Of a DNA stretch of 5,460 bases, positions 1 through 4,971 are shown one piece after another. Both the position numbers and the translations under genes were made by a program. How positions within the stretch are numbered: the first letter of the stretch is position 1; each line of letters opens with the position of its first letter. The notes beneath the pieces were generated by a model. It had not been told where the DNA came from, did not search any database, and was given only the letters and a program-made list of their open reading frames with translations. Location of the stretch: contig JAEZWE010000157.1 in assembly GCA_023420435.1 (NCBI GenBank), forward strand, positions 1 to 5,460. The letters are read 5' to 3'. The DNA comes from Bacteroidota bacterium (GTDB lineage: Bacteria; Bacteroidota; Bacteroidia; Flavobacteriales; Weeksellaceae).

Positions 1-32
1 CGCCAAAGGCGCGCGAAACTTTTTTATTTTTT
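1..32. terminator. Right half of a GC-rich hairpin terminator, cut by the window edge
   Basis: CGCC (1-4), loop AAA (5-7) and GGCG (8-11) pair. The right arm continues as GGCGCGCGAAAC (8-19), followed by T20-25, A26 and T27-32. Such a GC island beside a T-tract in AT-rich DNA is typical of an intrinsic terminator. If the unseen bases to the left complete the left arm (ending ...GTTTCGCG just before base 1), the stem would be 12 bp and could work in both directions, ending the barstar transcript on the minus strand. Only a 4-bp stem is directly visible; the rest is inference. Confidence 0.5.
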
Positions 33-40
33 CTTTAAAT

Positions 41-328
41 TTATTCTTCGTCTTCGTACTGCTCCAAATAATACGAAAAAGTAAAACCTTCCACTTCATC
101 TTCAGCATCTTCCAAAGTGGTGAGTAAATCTTCAAAAATTTCGAGTTGATCAACGCTCATATTTACAAATTCAATATGCAGCGGAAGTTCAACAAATCCA
201 TTAATAGAATCATAAAGTGCATCCAAATTATCACCAAAAAATTCTGGAAGCGGTAATTTTTCTTTTAATTGTGAGTAGAAATCTTCGTAATCTCCAAGGT
301 CGGAAAAGTCGATGTAAACAGTGTTCAT
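41..328 (-). CDS. Barstar-family ribonuclease inhibitor (immunity protein)
   Basis: This 95-residue protein is about the length of barstar (89-90 aa) and should bind and block the ribonuclease encoded just upstream, in the cytoplasm. The core at residues 25-53 aligns without gaps to the barnase-binding helix of barstar: LPEFFGDNLDALYD matches LPEYYGENLDALWD. Barstar Asp35 and Asp39 are D36 and D40, Trp38 is Y39, Tyr29 is F30, and Glu76 is probably E76. The barstar cysteines are absent (Cys40 is S41; there is no Cys in the protein). It is extremely acidic: 27 Asp/Glu against two Lys and no Arg, with a C-terminal tail EQYEDEE. It has no signal peptide or membrane segment, as expected for an intracellular inhibitor. 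It lies 67 bp downstream of the ribonuclease on the same strand. No Shine-Dalgarno site precedes the start. Confidence 0.92.
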   Translation of the reverse strand: MNTVYIDFSDLGDYEDFYSQLKEKLPLPEFFGDNLDALYDSINGFVELPLHIEFVNMSVDQLEIFEDLLTTLEDAEDEVEGFTFSYYLEQYEDEE

Positions 329-363
329 AATTTATTGTTCAAGGTTTAATGTTCAAAATTCAC
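322..363. repeat. Three 14-nt tandem units before the barstar gene
   Basis: TGTTCA recurs at 322, 336 and 350, exactly 14 nt apart, each followed by an A/T-rich tail. On the transcribed (minus) strand the word is TGAACA. The copy nearest the gene overlaps the barstar start codon (328-326) and codon 2. The units differ at several positions, so this is a degenerate array rather than a recent duplication. Confidence 0.7.
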
Positions 364-391
364 GCATTCATTTATTCACTTAATTCACTTT
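358..391. repeat. Four 8-9-nt tandem words between ribonuclease and barstar genes
   Basis: Successive units are ATTCACGC (358-365), ATTCATTT (366-373), ATTCACTTA (374-382) and ATTCACTTT (383-391). On the transcribed strand they read as AGTGAAT or ATGAAT-like words. The array begins 4 nt after the ribonuclease stop codon and merges with the 14-nt units, so nearly the whole 67-bp gap is repetitive. Confidence 0.7.
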
Positions 392-395
392 AAAA

Positions 396-899
396 TTACT
401 GTTTTTCAAAACTTCTGTAATGATCGTGCGTTAACCAAACCTCGCCATTTTTCGTGAAAACAATTCGGTCTCCGTTTCGGTTTCCGCAGTTGTAATTCAC
501 ATCAGCTTCGAAATATTGGTTTCCTTTGGGAAGTTGCTTTTCTCGGTTCGAAAATTTATCTCCACCAATCGCTTTTCCAGGAAGAACTTCACATAAATTT
601 CCTGCAGAAGCGTTCCAACCTTGGTTTCTTGCTTCGGATTTGGTTAAATAATAATCCGGTAATTCGTGATTTTTCTTCACATAATTAATCACCACATTTT
701 CCTTCGTTAGTTCATCAATTGATTTTGAATTTTTAGAAGTCGAATTCGGTTCATTTTTCTCAATTTTTGTTGAATTTTCGATGACTGGCTCTGCATTTTT
801 CTTTTCAATTTTATAATTGCTGAAGAGATACATCGCCAACATTCCCGCCAAAGCGCCGATGAAAAACAGGATAAAAGTTCTGGATTTATTTGAGTTCAT
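396..899 (-). CDS. Membrane-anchored or secreted barnase-type guanyl-preferring ribonuclease
   Basis: This is an endoribonuclease of the barnase (microbial N1/T1) family, which cleaves single-stranded RNA through a 2',3'-cyclic phosphate intermediate. Residues 8-26 are a hydrophobic segment after a basic N-terminus (a signal anchor or uncleaved signal; no lipobox is seen). Residues 30-60 are a Lys/Glu/Asn/Ser-rich linker, and the catalytic domain covers about 61-167. It aligns closely with barnase: LTKSEA holds K87 (barnase Lys27), FEADVNY holds E131 (general base Glu73), NRNGDR holds R141 and R145 (Arg83, Arg87), and THDHY holds H160 (general acid His102). All key residues are present, so it should be active. 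C103 and C138 fall at barnase positions 43 and 80 and could form a disulfide outside the cytoplasm. The inhibitor gene follows immediately. The start ATG precedes the anchor directly. Confidence 0.94.
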   Translation of the reverse strand: MNSNKSRTFILFFIGALAGMLAMYLFSNYKIEKKNAEPVIENSTKIEKNEPNSTSKNSKSIDELTKENVVINYVKKNHELPDYYLTKSEARNQGWNASAGNLCEVLPGKAIGGDKFSNREKQLPKGNQYFEADVNYNCGNRNGDRIVFTKNGEVWLTHDHYRSFEKQ

Positions 900-913
900 A
901 TTTTCTTATTTAT

Positions 914-954
914 CAATGTAACTATCTTACAGTTTATCAATAATTGTTACATTG
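914..954. repeat. 9-bp inverted repeat between nadE and ribonuclease genes
   Basis: CAATGTAAC (914-922) is the exact reverse complement of GTTACATTG (946-954), with a 23-nt loop. No T-run follows on the minus strand, so it does not look like a terminator for nadE. The right arm lies inside the 8-nt tandem word array, so the symmetry may be a by-product of that array. It could fold in the 5' untranslated RNA of the ribonuclease gene. Confidence 0.4.
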
Positions 955-976
955 TTACATTTTTTGATTGCTACAT
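943..976. repeat. 8-nt-period ATTGTTAC words reaching the nadE stop codon
   Basis: ATTGTTACAT occurs at 943-952 and 951-960 (period 8), and ATTGCTACAT at 967-976 (16 nt further on, so still in register). The last copy touches the nadE stop codon (978-976). A related repeat, TTTATCAAT, occurs at 909-917 and 933-941, 24 nt apart, again a multiple of 8. Together these fill most of the 76-bp gap. Confidence 0.7.
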
Positions 977-1767
977 TAATCTCGCCATTCTTCCGGGATA
1001 TCACAAACCGGAATTGGATTGATCTTGTGTTGCGCGGCTTTATTCATTTTGCTGAAAATCTTGAAAACTTCTAAATTTCTTCCGCTGTAATCATTTTCAG
1101 TTTTCGTTCCCCATTCTTTTTGGATTTTTTCTAATTCTGGGTAAGTTGCACCAATTTGTTGTTCGTCGGTTCGTTCAACATCCCAAAGTCCGTCTGTTGG
1201 AATGGCATTTTTAATAGATTCCGGTAAATCCAAAGTTCTCGCAATTTCATAAACCTCAGTTTTGTACAAATCGGCAATTGGTGAAATATCAACACCACCA
1301 TCTCCGTATTTAGTATAAAATCCGATTCCGAAATCTTCTACTTTATTTCCGGTTCCGCAAACCAATAATCCGTTGATTTGCCCGTAATAATAAAGCGTTA
1401 ACATTCTTAATCTTGCTCTAGTATTGGCAAAAGCGAGTTTTTCGTTTGGAAATAAATCATCTTTTACATCAAAAGTTTTGTATAAAGCTTCGAAAGGCTC
1501 ATTTAAATCTATACTTTTGGTTTTTATGTTTGGAAATTTATTTTTTAAAAATTCCAAATGTTCTAAAGCTCTGTTTACTTGATCCTTTTGCTGTCGAATC
1601 GGCATTTCCATCGCAAGAATTTCTAAACCGGTCATTGCACAAAGTGTGGAAACGACTCCAGAATCAACTCCGCCGGAAACTCCTATAACGTAACCTTTAA
1701 CGCCGGCTTTTGTGGCGTAATCTTTCAGCCAATTAACAATATGATTGATGATTTTTTCTGTTTGCAT
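976..1767 (-). CDS. nadE: Ammonia-dependent NAD(+) synthetase
   Basis: This cytoplasmic enzyme performs the last step of NAD biosynthesis: ATP-dependent amidation of deamido-NAD to NAD, through an adenylated intermediate. The 263 residues are the usual size of the short, ammonia-using form; there is no N-terminal nitrilase-like glutaminase domain. The ATP-pyrophosphatase P-loop SGGVDS is at residues 31-36. NTRARLRM at 115-122, GTGNKVED at 138-145 and T152 with KYGDGG at 153-158 are the family's ATP- and deamido-NAD-binding motifs. D160-P163 (DISP) and the following LYKTEV stretch are also typical. The gene starts 9 bp after the acetyltransferase stop codon, so the two are probably co-transcribed. 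No Shine-Dalgarno site is seen before the ATG. Confidence 0.98.
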   Translation of the reverse strand: MQTEKIINHIVNWLKDYATKAGVKGYVIGVSGGVDSGVVSTLCAMTGLEILAMEMPIRQQKDQVNRALEHLEFLKNKFPNIKTKSIDLNEPFEALYKTFDVKDDLFPNEKLAFANTRARLRMLTLYYYGQINGLLVCGTGNKVEDFGIGFYTKYGDGGVDISPIADLYKTEVYEIARTLDLPESIKNAIPTDGLWDVERTDEQQIGATYPELEKIQKEWGTKTENDYSGRNLEVFKIFSKMNKAAQHKINPIPVCDIPEEWRD

Positions 1768-1776
1768 ATTCTTAAA

Positions 1777-2310
1777 TTAAATTCTAAAATTCTCTTTTTT
1801 CAATTCGTACCAATTACAGATTCCATCGGGTTCTACAAATTGTTCTGTTTTTTGAAAACCCAACTTTCGTAAAGTATGATTGGAAGCCAAATTTTCTGAA
1901 TGAGCATGAGCGTAAATAATTTCCGCATTCATTTCATTAAAACCAAATTTCAAAGCTGATTTTGCAGATTCTGTGGCATAACCTTTTCCCCAAAATTCAG
2001 GTAGAAAACGATAACCTAAATCCAAAACATTCACATAATTATTGATGGGTTCGGTAAGAAGTTTTAAACCGCTCCAGCCAATTAAAAGGTTGCTTTCTTT
2101 TTCAATAACCGCTACTCTTCCAACATTATTTTCTTGGTATTGTTTAAGAATTTTTTGGATAACTTCTTTCGATTCTGCTTCTTCTTTTAAGGGCTCCATT
2201 CCGATATATTTCATTACTTCCGAATTACTGTCCAACAGAAAAAGTCGGGACGTATCTTCTAAAGTAAAGGGGCGCAAAATAAGTCTTTCGGTTTCTAAAA
2301 ATTCGATCAT
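1777..2310 (-). CDS. GNAT-family N-acetyltransferase (RimJ/RimL-like)
   Basis: This 177-residue protein resembles the RimJ/RimL branch of the GNAT superfamily, which moves the acetyl group of acetyl-CoA to an amine such as a protein N-terminus or small molecule. The family opening is clear: ETERLILRPFTLED at residues 6-19. The acetyl-CoA pyrophosphate loop is at about 105-112 (EFWGKGYA), followed by a helix. ENLASNHTLRKLGF at 139-152 is the classic C-terminal GNAT motif. The substrate cannot be told from sequence. The start at 2310 puts residue 1 directly before the conserved opening. A longer in-frame reading back to 2463 would add 51 unconserved residues and overlap the start of the divergent gldB, so it was not used. 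The gene is first in the minus-strand block, just ahead of nadE. Confidence 0.92.
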   Translation of the reverse strand: MIEFLETERLILRPFTLEDTSRLFLLDSNSEVMKYIGMEPLKEEAESKEVIQKILKQYQENNVGRVAVIEKESNLLIGWSGLKLLTEPINNYVNVLDLGYRFLPEFWGKGYATESAKSALKFGFNEMNAEIIYAHAHSENLASNHTLRKLGFQKTEQFVEPDGICNWYELKKENFRI

Positions 2311-2316
2311 CAACTT

Positions 2317-2333
2317 AAAAAGTATTACTTTTG
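2317..2333. promoter_or_regulatory. Symmetric divergent promoter between acetyltransferase and gldB
   Basis: TACTTTTG at 2326-2333 on the plus strand is an exact match to the Bacteroidota -7 element TAnnTTTG. It would start transcription near 2339, giving gldB a leader of about 20 nt. On the minus strand, TACTTTTT (2324-2317) matches seven of eight positions and faces the acetyltransferase gene, whose start at 2310 would leave almost no leader. The two boxes are mirror images around T2325 (7-bp perfect inverted repeat). A -33 element is weak on the plus strand (TTCG at 2302-2305) and not seen on the minus strand. Confidence 0.6.
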
Positions 2334-2359
2334 TACACTTAAAATTGGATGTAAAAATA

Positions 2360-3340
2360 ATGAAGTTTTTTAGAATTTTAGCAGTTTTAGCTTTTATAGC
2401 AATTTCAATAGTTTCCTGTAAAAAAGAAGGAAAGGAAAAATGGAACATCGAAGTTGATGCCACTAAAGAAAAAGTATTAGTAACGGATATTTCAAAAGAG
2501 TTTTTTGATGAAAATATTCCTTTGGAACAGTTTAAAGCAAAATATCCATGGTTTCAAGGTTCTGTAAAAGATGAAGATTTTGTCAACAGACGGAAAAATC
2601 CTGAAGAAATAAAAGCTTATAAAGATGCGGCTTCAAAAATCGATTTAAACAAATTATCAGGCGATTTGTCGCAGATGTTTGCAAGGATAAAACACTACTT
2701 TCCCAAATTTGAAATTCCTAAAGTTTATACCTTTTCGTCCAGCACACAAATGTATCAGGAACCGATTTTGTATGATCCACAACAGGGATTTCTTTTTATC
2801 GATATTTCCAGTTTTATGGGCGAAAAAAGTGTTTTCTACAATGGAATTGAAGAATATTTTAAAACTTCAATGAACCCTGAAAATTTATTGCCTAAAACTT
2901 CCGAAGCTATTGCTTTTACCATTGTTCCTTTTGCGAGAAACGAGCAAAAATTTATTGATCAAATGGTCTATAATGGTAAAATTATGACGCTTCAAGATGC
3001 TTTTATTCCGAAAATTCCTGATCATTTAAAAATGAGTGCCACAGCAAAACAGTTTGAGTGGAATCAAGCCAATGAAGCTCACATTTGGGATTATTTTGTG
3101 GAAAACGATTATTTGTTTAGTGCGGACCCTCGTTTGGTGGAACGTTTTATTTCGCCGGGTCCATTTTCAAAATTTTATACCGAAATTGACAAGGAATCTT
3201 CACCACAAGTAGGAATTTTTACAGGTTGGAAAATCTGTCAGAAATTTTTTAAAAAAAATCCGGATACCAAACTACAGGATTTTATTAACATGAATGCTAC
3301 CGAAATTTTTAATCAGTCAGAATATAAACCAAAGAAATAA
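2360..3340 (+). CDS. gldB: Gliding motility lipoprotein GldB
   Basis: I recognise this 326-residue protein as GldB, from its overall sequence, its lipoprotein signal and the adjacent gldC. In Flavobacterium johnsoniae GldB is needed for gliding. Many non-gliding flavobacteria also carry it, so here it may serve type IX secretion or envelope functions. Residues 1-19 are a type II signal peptide (KFFR, then a hydrophobic core) ending in the lipobox IVSC; C20 would be acylated, followed by KKEGKEK. The mature part has no membrane segment. A C-terminal block VGIFTGWKICQKF at about 284-297 looks like the conserved family block. No HExxH metalloprotease motif is present. The start at 2360 is set by the signal peptide and by the promoter 27 bp upstream; an upstream in-frame extension would run through the divergent gene and was rejected. 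Confidence 0.93.
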   Translation: MKFFRILAVLAFIAISIVSCKKEGKEKWNIEVDATKEKVLVTDISKEFFDENIPLEQFKAKYPWFQGSVKDEDFVNRRKNPEEIKAYKDAASKIDLNKLSGDLSQMFARIKHYFPKFEIPKVYTFSSSTQMYQEPILYDPQQGFLFIDISSFMGEKSVFYNGIEEYFKTSMNPENLLPKTSEAIAFTIVPFARNEQKFIDQMVYNGKIMTLQDAFIPKIPDHLKMSATAKQFEWNQANEAHIWDYFVENDYLFSADPRLVERFISPGPFSKFYTEIDKESSPQVGIFTGWKICQKFFKKNPDTKLQDFINMNATEIFNQSEYKPKK

Positions 3341-3343
3341 CTT

Positions 3344-3375
3344 GTAAAATCGTAAAATCGTGAATTTTGTGAAAC
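3344..3375. repeat. GTAAAATC / GTGAAT tandem words after gldB
   Basis: GTAAAATC occurs twice head-to-tail (3344-3351, 3352-3359), followed by the related GTGAATTTT (3360-3368) and GTGAAAC (3369-3375). The array begins 4 nt after the gldB stop codon. GTGAATTTTG (3360-3369) also occurs in the ribonuclease-barstar gap in the same sense orientation (minus strand, 363-354). Confidence 0.65.
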
Positions 3376-3384
3376 TGCAATACG

Positions 3385-3416
3385 ACTTTACATCTTAACA
3401 ACTCAATAACTTTACA
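3385..3416. repeat. Four 8-nt tandem words before gldC
   Basis: The units are ACTTTACA (3385-3392), TCTTAACA (3393-3400), ACTCAATA (3401-3408) and ACTTTACA (3409-3416), in perfect 8-nt register with first and last identical. The array ends 9 nt before the gldC start codon and would form part of its leader RNA. With the GTAAAATC words it fills most of the 85-bp gap between gldB and gldC. Confidence 0.7.
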
Positions 3417-3425
3417 AAAGAAAAA

Positions 3426-3752
3426 ATGAGAAAAACTCAAATTACGATAGACGTCGAATTAGACGAAAACCATATTCCTGAAAACATCACCTGGAATGCC
3501 GAAGATGGTGGTGTAGAAAAACAGGAAACCAAAGCTACGATGATTTCCGTTTGGGACGACAAAGCTATGGAAGCTTTAAGAATTGATCTTTGGACCAAAG
3601 AAATGCCTTTAGACCAAATGAAAATGTTTATCCATCAAATTTTAATTTCTTTAGGAAATACTTATGAAAGAGCTTCCGGTGAGGAAGATGTAGCAAAATG
3701 GATGGAAGATATGGCGGAAGAATTTGCCGTAAAATCTGCAATAAAAATGTAA
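3426..3752 (+). CDS. gldC: Gliding motility protein GldC
   Basis: This 108-residue protein is recognised as GldC, whose gene sits directly after gldB in F. johnsoniae too. There, loss of gldC only weakens colony spreading, so the role is accessory. The protein has no signal peptide or membrane segment and is expected to be soluble in the cytoplasm. Its first half looks beta-rich (alternating ITIDVELDENHIPENITW at residues 6-23, then an acidic turn NAEDGG). The second half looks helical and holds LRIDLWTKEMPLDQMKMF at about 51-68 and an acidic helix around 85-100. The start is preceded by an A-rich stretch (AAAGAAAAA). The last codons overlap a 13-nt direct repeat, so the extreme C-terminus may be species-specific. 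Confidence 0.93.
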   Translation: MRKTQITIDVELDENHIPENITWNAEDGGVEKQETKATMISVWDDKAMEALRIDLWTKEMPLDQMKMFIHQILISLGNTYERASGEEDVAKWMEDMAEEFAVKSAIKM

Positions 3753-3761
3753 AATCTGCAA
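3729..3761. repeat. 13-nt direct repeat straddling the gldC stop codon
   Basis: GTAAAATCTGCAA occurs at 3729-3741, inside the last codons of gldC, and again at 3749-3761, beginning one base before the TAA stop codon. The period is 20 nt. The first eight bases, GTAAAATC, are also the word repeated after gldB. Confidence 0.75.
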
Positions 3762-3769
3762 AATGCTGT

Positions 3770-3789
3770 AAGCTTAAAGCTTAAAGCTT
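3770..3789. repeat. Three AAGCTTA tandem units before the cystathionine enzyme gene
   Basis: AAGCTTA occurs at 3770-3776 and 3777-3783, then AAGCTT at 3784-3789: a 7-nt tandem array holding three HindIII-type palindromes. It ends 20 nt before the next start codon. A degenerate continuation (TTGCTCAAAGC) follows. Confidence 0.75.
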
Positions 3790-3809
3790 CTTGCTCAAAG
3801 CAAAAAAAT

Positions 3810-4952
3810 ATGAATTTCAATACCAAAGTAATCCATGGCGGACAACACCATGAATCTTCTACAGGTTCGGTGAATGTTCCTGTATTTTTAACTTCAACTT
3901 TTGCACAAAAATCTCCGGGCGTTCATTCCGGATACGAATATTCTAGAGCAGCAAATCCTACAAGACAAGCTTTGGAAGATGGATTGGCAAGCATTGAAAA
4001 TGGAGCAAGAGGTTTGGCTTTCGGTTCCGGTTTAGCAGCCATTGACTGCGTTTTAAAATTATTGAATCCTGGAGATGAAGTCATTGCTTGTGATGATTTG
4101 TATGGTGGAACTTATCGGATGTTTACCAAACTTTTTGAAAAATATCAACTGAAATTTCACTTTGTGAATATGGATGATGTTTCCAATATTTCAGAAAAAA
4201 TTACCGAAAAAACAAAATTGATTTGGCTGGAAACACCAACCAATCCTTTAATGAAACTGATCGATATTAAAGCAGTTTGCGATTTGGTAAAAGGAAAAAA
4301 TATTTTGGTTGCGGTGGACAACACTTTTGCATCTCCCTATTTGCAACAACCTCTAGATTTAGGTGCGGATATTGTCATGCATTCTGCAACTAAATATTTG
4401 GGTGGACATTCTGATGTTATTGCTGGAGCTTTGGTTACCAAAACCCATGAACTTGGAGAAGAGTTGCATTTTATCCAATTTGCAAGTGGTGGAATTTTGG
4501 GACCTAACGATTCTTATCTGGTTTTAAGAGGAATTAAAACTTTGGCTTTAAGGATGCAAAGACATTCTGAAAACGGACAAAAAATTGCCGAATTTTTGGA
4601 AAATCATCCAAAGGTGAAAGACGTTATTTATCCAGGATTGGCTTCTCATCCGCAGTTTGAATTGGCGAAAAGACAGATGCCTAAAGGTTTTGGCGGAATG
4701 GTTTCTTTCAATTTTAAATCGGGTGAAAAAGCTGATGCAGTAAGATTTTTAGAACATTTAAAAGTTTTTACTTTAGCGGAATCTTTAGGAGGTGTAGAAT
4801 CTTTAGCAAATCACCCTGCTTTGATGACACACGCTTCTATTCCTGCGGAAAAACGTGCAGAAATAGGAATTACTGACGATTTAGTTAGATTAAGTGTTGG
4901 TATTGAGGATGCAGAAGATTTAGTAGCTGATCTGGAGAAAGCTCTTGCGTAA
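3810..4952 (+). CDS. metB: Cystathionine gamma-synthase / gamma-lyase (PLP enzyme)
   Basis: This 380-residue protein is a full-length Cys/Met-metabolism PLP enzyme of the trans-sulfuration family. K195 in SATKYLGGHSD is the Schiff-base lysine. YEYSR (Y44, R46) supplies the phosphate-binding residues to the neighbouring subunit, Y98 in DLYGGTYR stacks on the cofactor, D170 in VDNTF holds the pyridine nitrogen, and R360 in RLSVG binds the substrate carboxylate. FTLAESLGGVESL at 320-332 has Glu (E324) at the position where synthases and gamma-lyases carry Glu, which argues against cystathionine beta-lyase. Gamma-synthase (methionine synthesis) and gamma-lyase (cysteine synthesis) cannot be separated reliably by eye, so the symbol is provisional. 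The enzyme is cytoplasmic and tetrameric in the family. No SAM riboswitch is seen in the 57-bp leader. Confidence 0.88.
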   Translation: MNFNTKVIHGGQHHESSTGSVNVPVFLTSTFAQKSPGVHSGYEYSRAANPTRQALEDGLASIENGARGLAFGSGLAAIDCVLKLLNPGDEVIACDDLYGGTYRMFTKLFEKYQLKFHFVNMDDVSNISEKITEKTKLIWLETPTNPLMKLIDIKAVCDLVKGKNILVAVDNTFASPYLQQPLDLGADIVMHSATKYLGGHSDVIAGALVTKTHELGEELHFIQFASGGILGPNDSYLVLRGIKTLALRMQRHSENGQKIAEFLENHPKVKDVIYPGLASHPQFELAKRQMPKGFGGMVSFNFKSGEKADAVRFLEHLKVFTLAESLGGVESLANHPALMTHASIPAEKRAEIGITDDLVRLSVGIEDAEDLVADLEKALA

Positions 4953-4971
4953 TTTTTTGAACGCATTCAAA

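Noticed and set aside
322..391. CRISPR array
   Set aside because: The units are 8-14 nt, degenerate and without unique spacers; no cas genes are nearby.
396..899. Polymorphic-toxin C-terminal domain or type IX secreted effector
   Set aside because: The protein has only an anchor, a linker and the ribonuclease domain; no T9SS sorting domain, PAAR, VgrG or repeat region is present.
914..961. Intrinsic terminator after nadE
   Set aside because: The 9-bp inverted repeat is AT-rich with a 23-nt loop, and no T-tract follows on the minus strand.
1446..1688. An 80-codon plus-strand open frame opposite nadE
   Set aside because: It lies entirely within the antisense of the strongly supported nadE gene, shows no recognisable domain and has no promoter or start context of its own.
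2042..2359. A 106-residue upstream extension of GldB
   Set aside because: It is antisense to the acetyltransferase, and the lipoprotein signal peptide starting at 2360 must be at the N-terminus.
2311..2463. A 51-residue N-terminal extension of the acetyltransferase
   Set aside because: The family's conserved opening (ETERLILRPF) begins six residues into the shorter form. The extension is antisense to the gldB signal peptide and promoter and looks like non-coding translation.
3753..3809. SAM or other riboswitch ahead of the cystathionine enzyme
   Set aside because: The leader is only 57 nt, is made of short tandem words and shows no multi-helix core or terminator.
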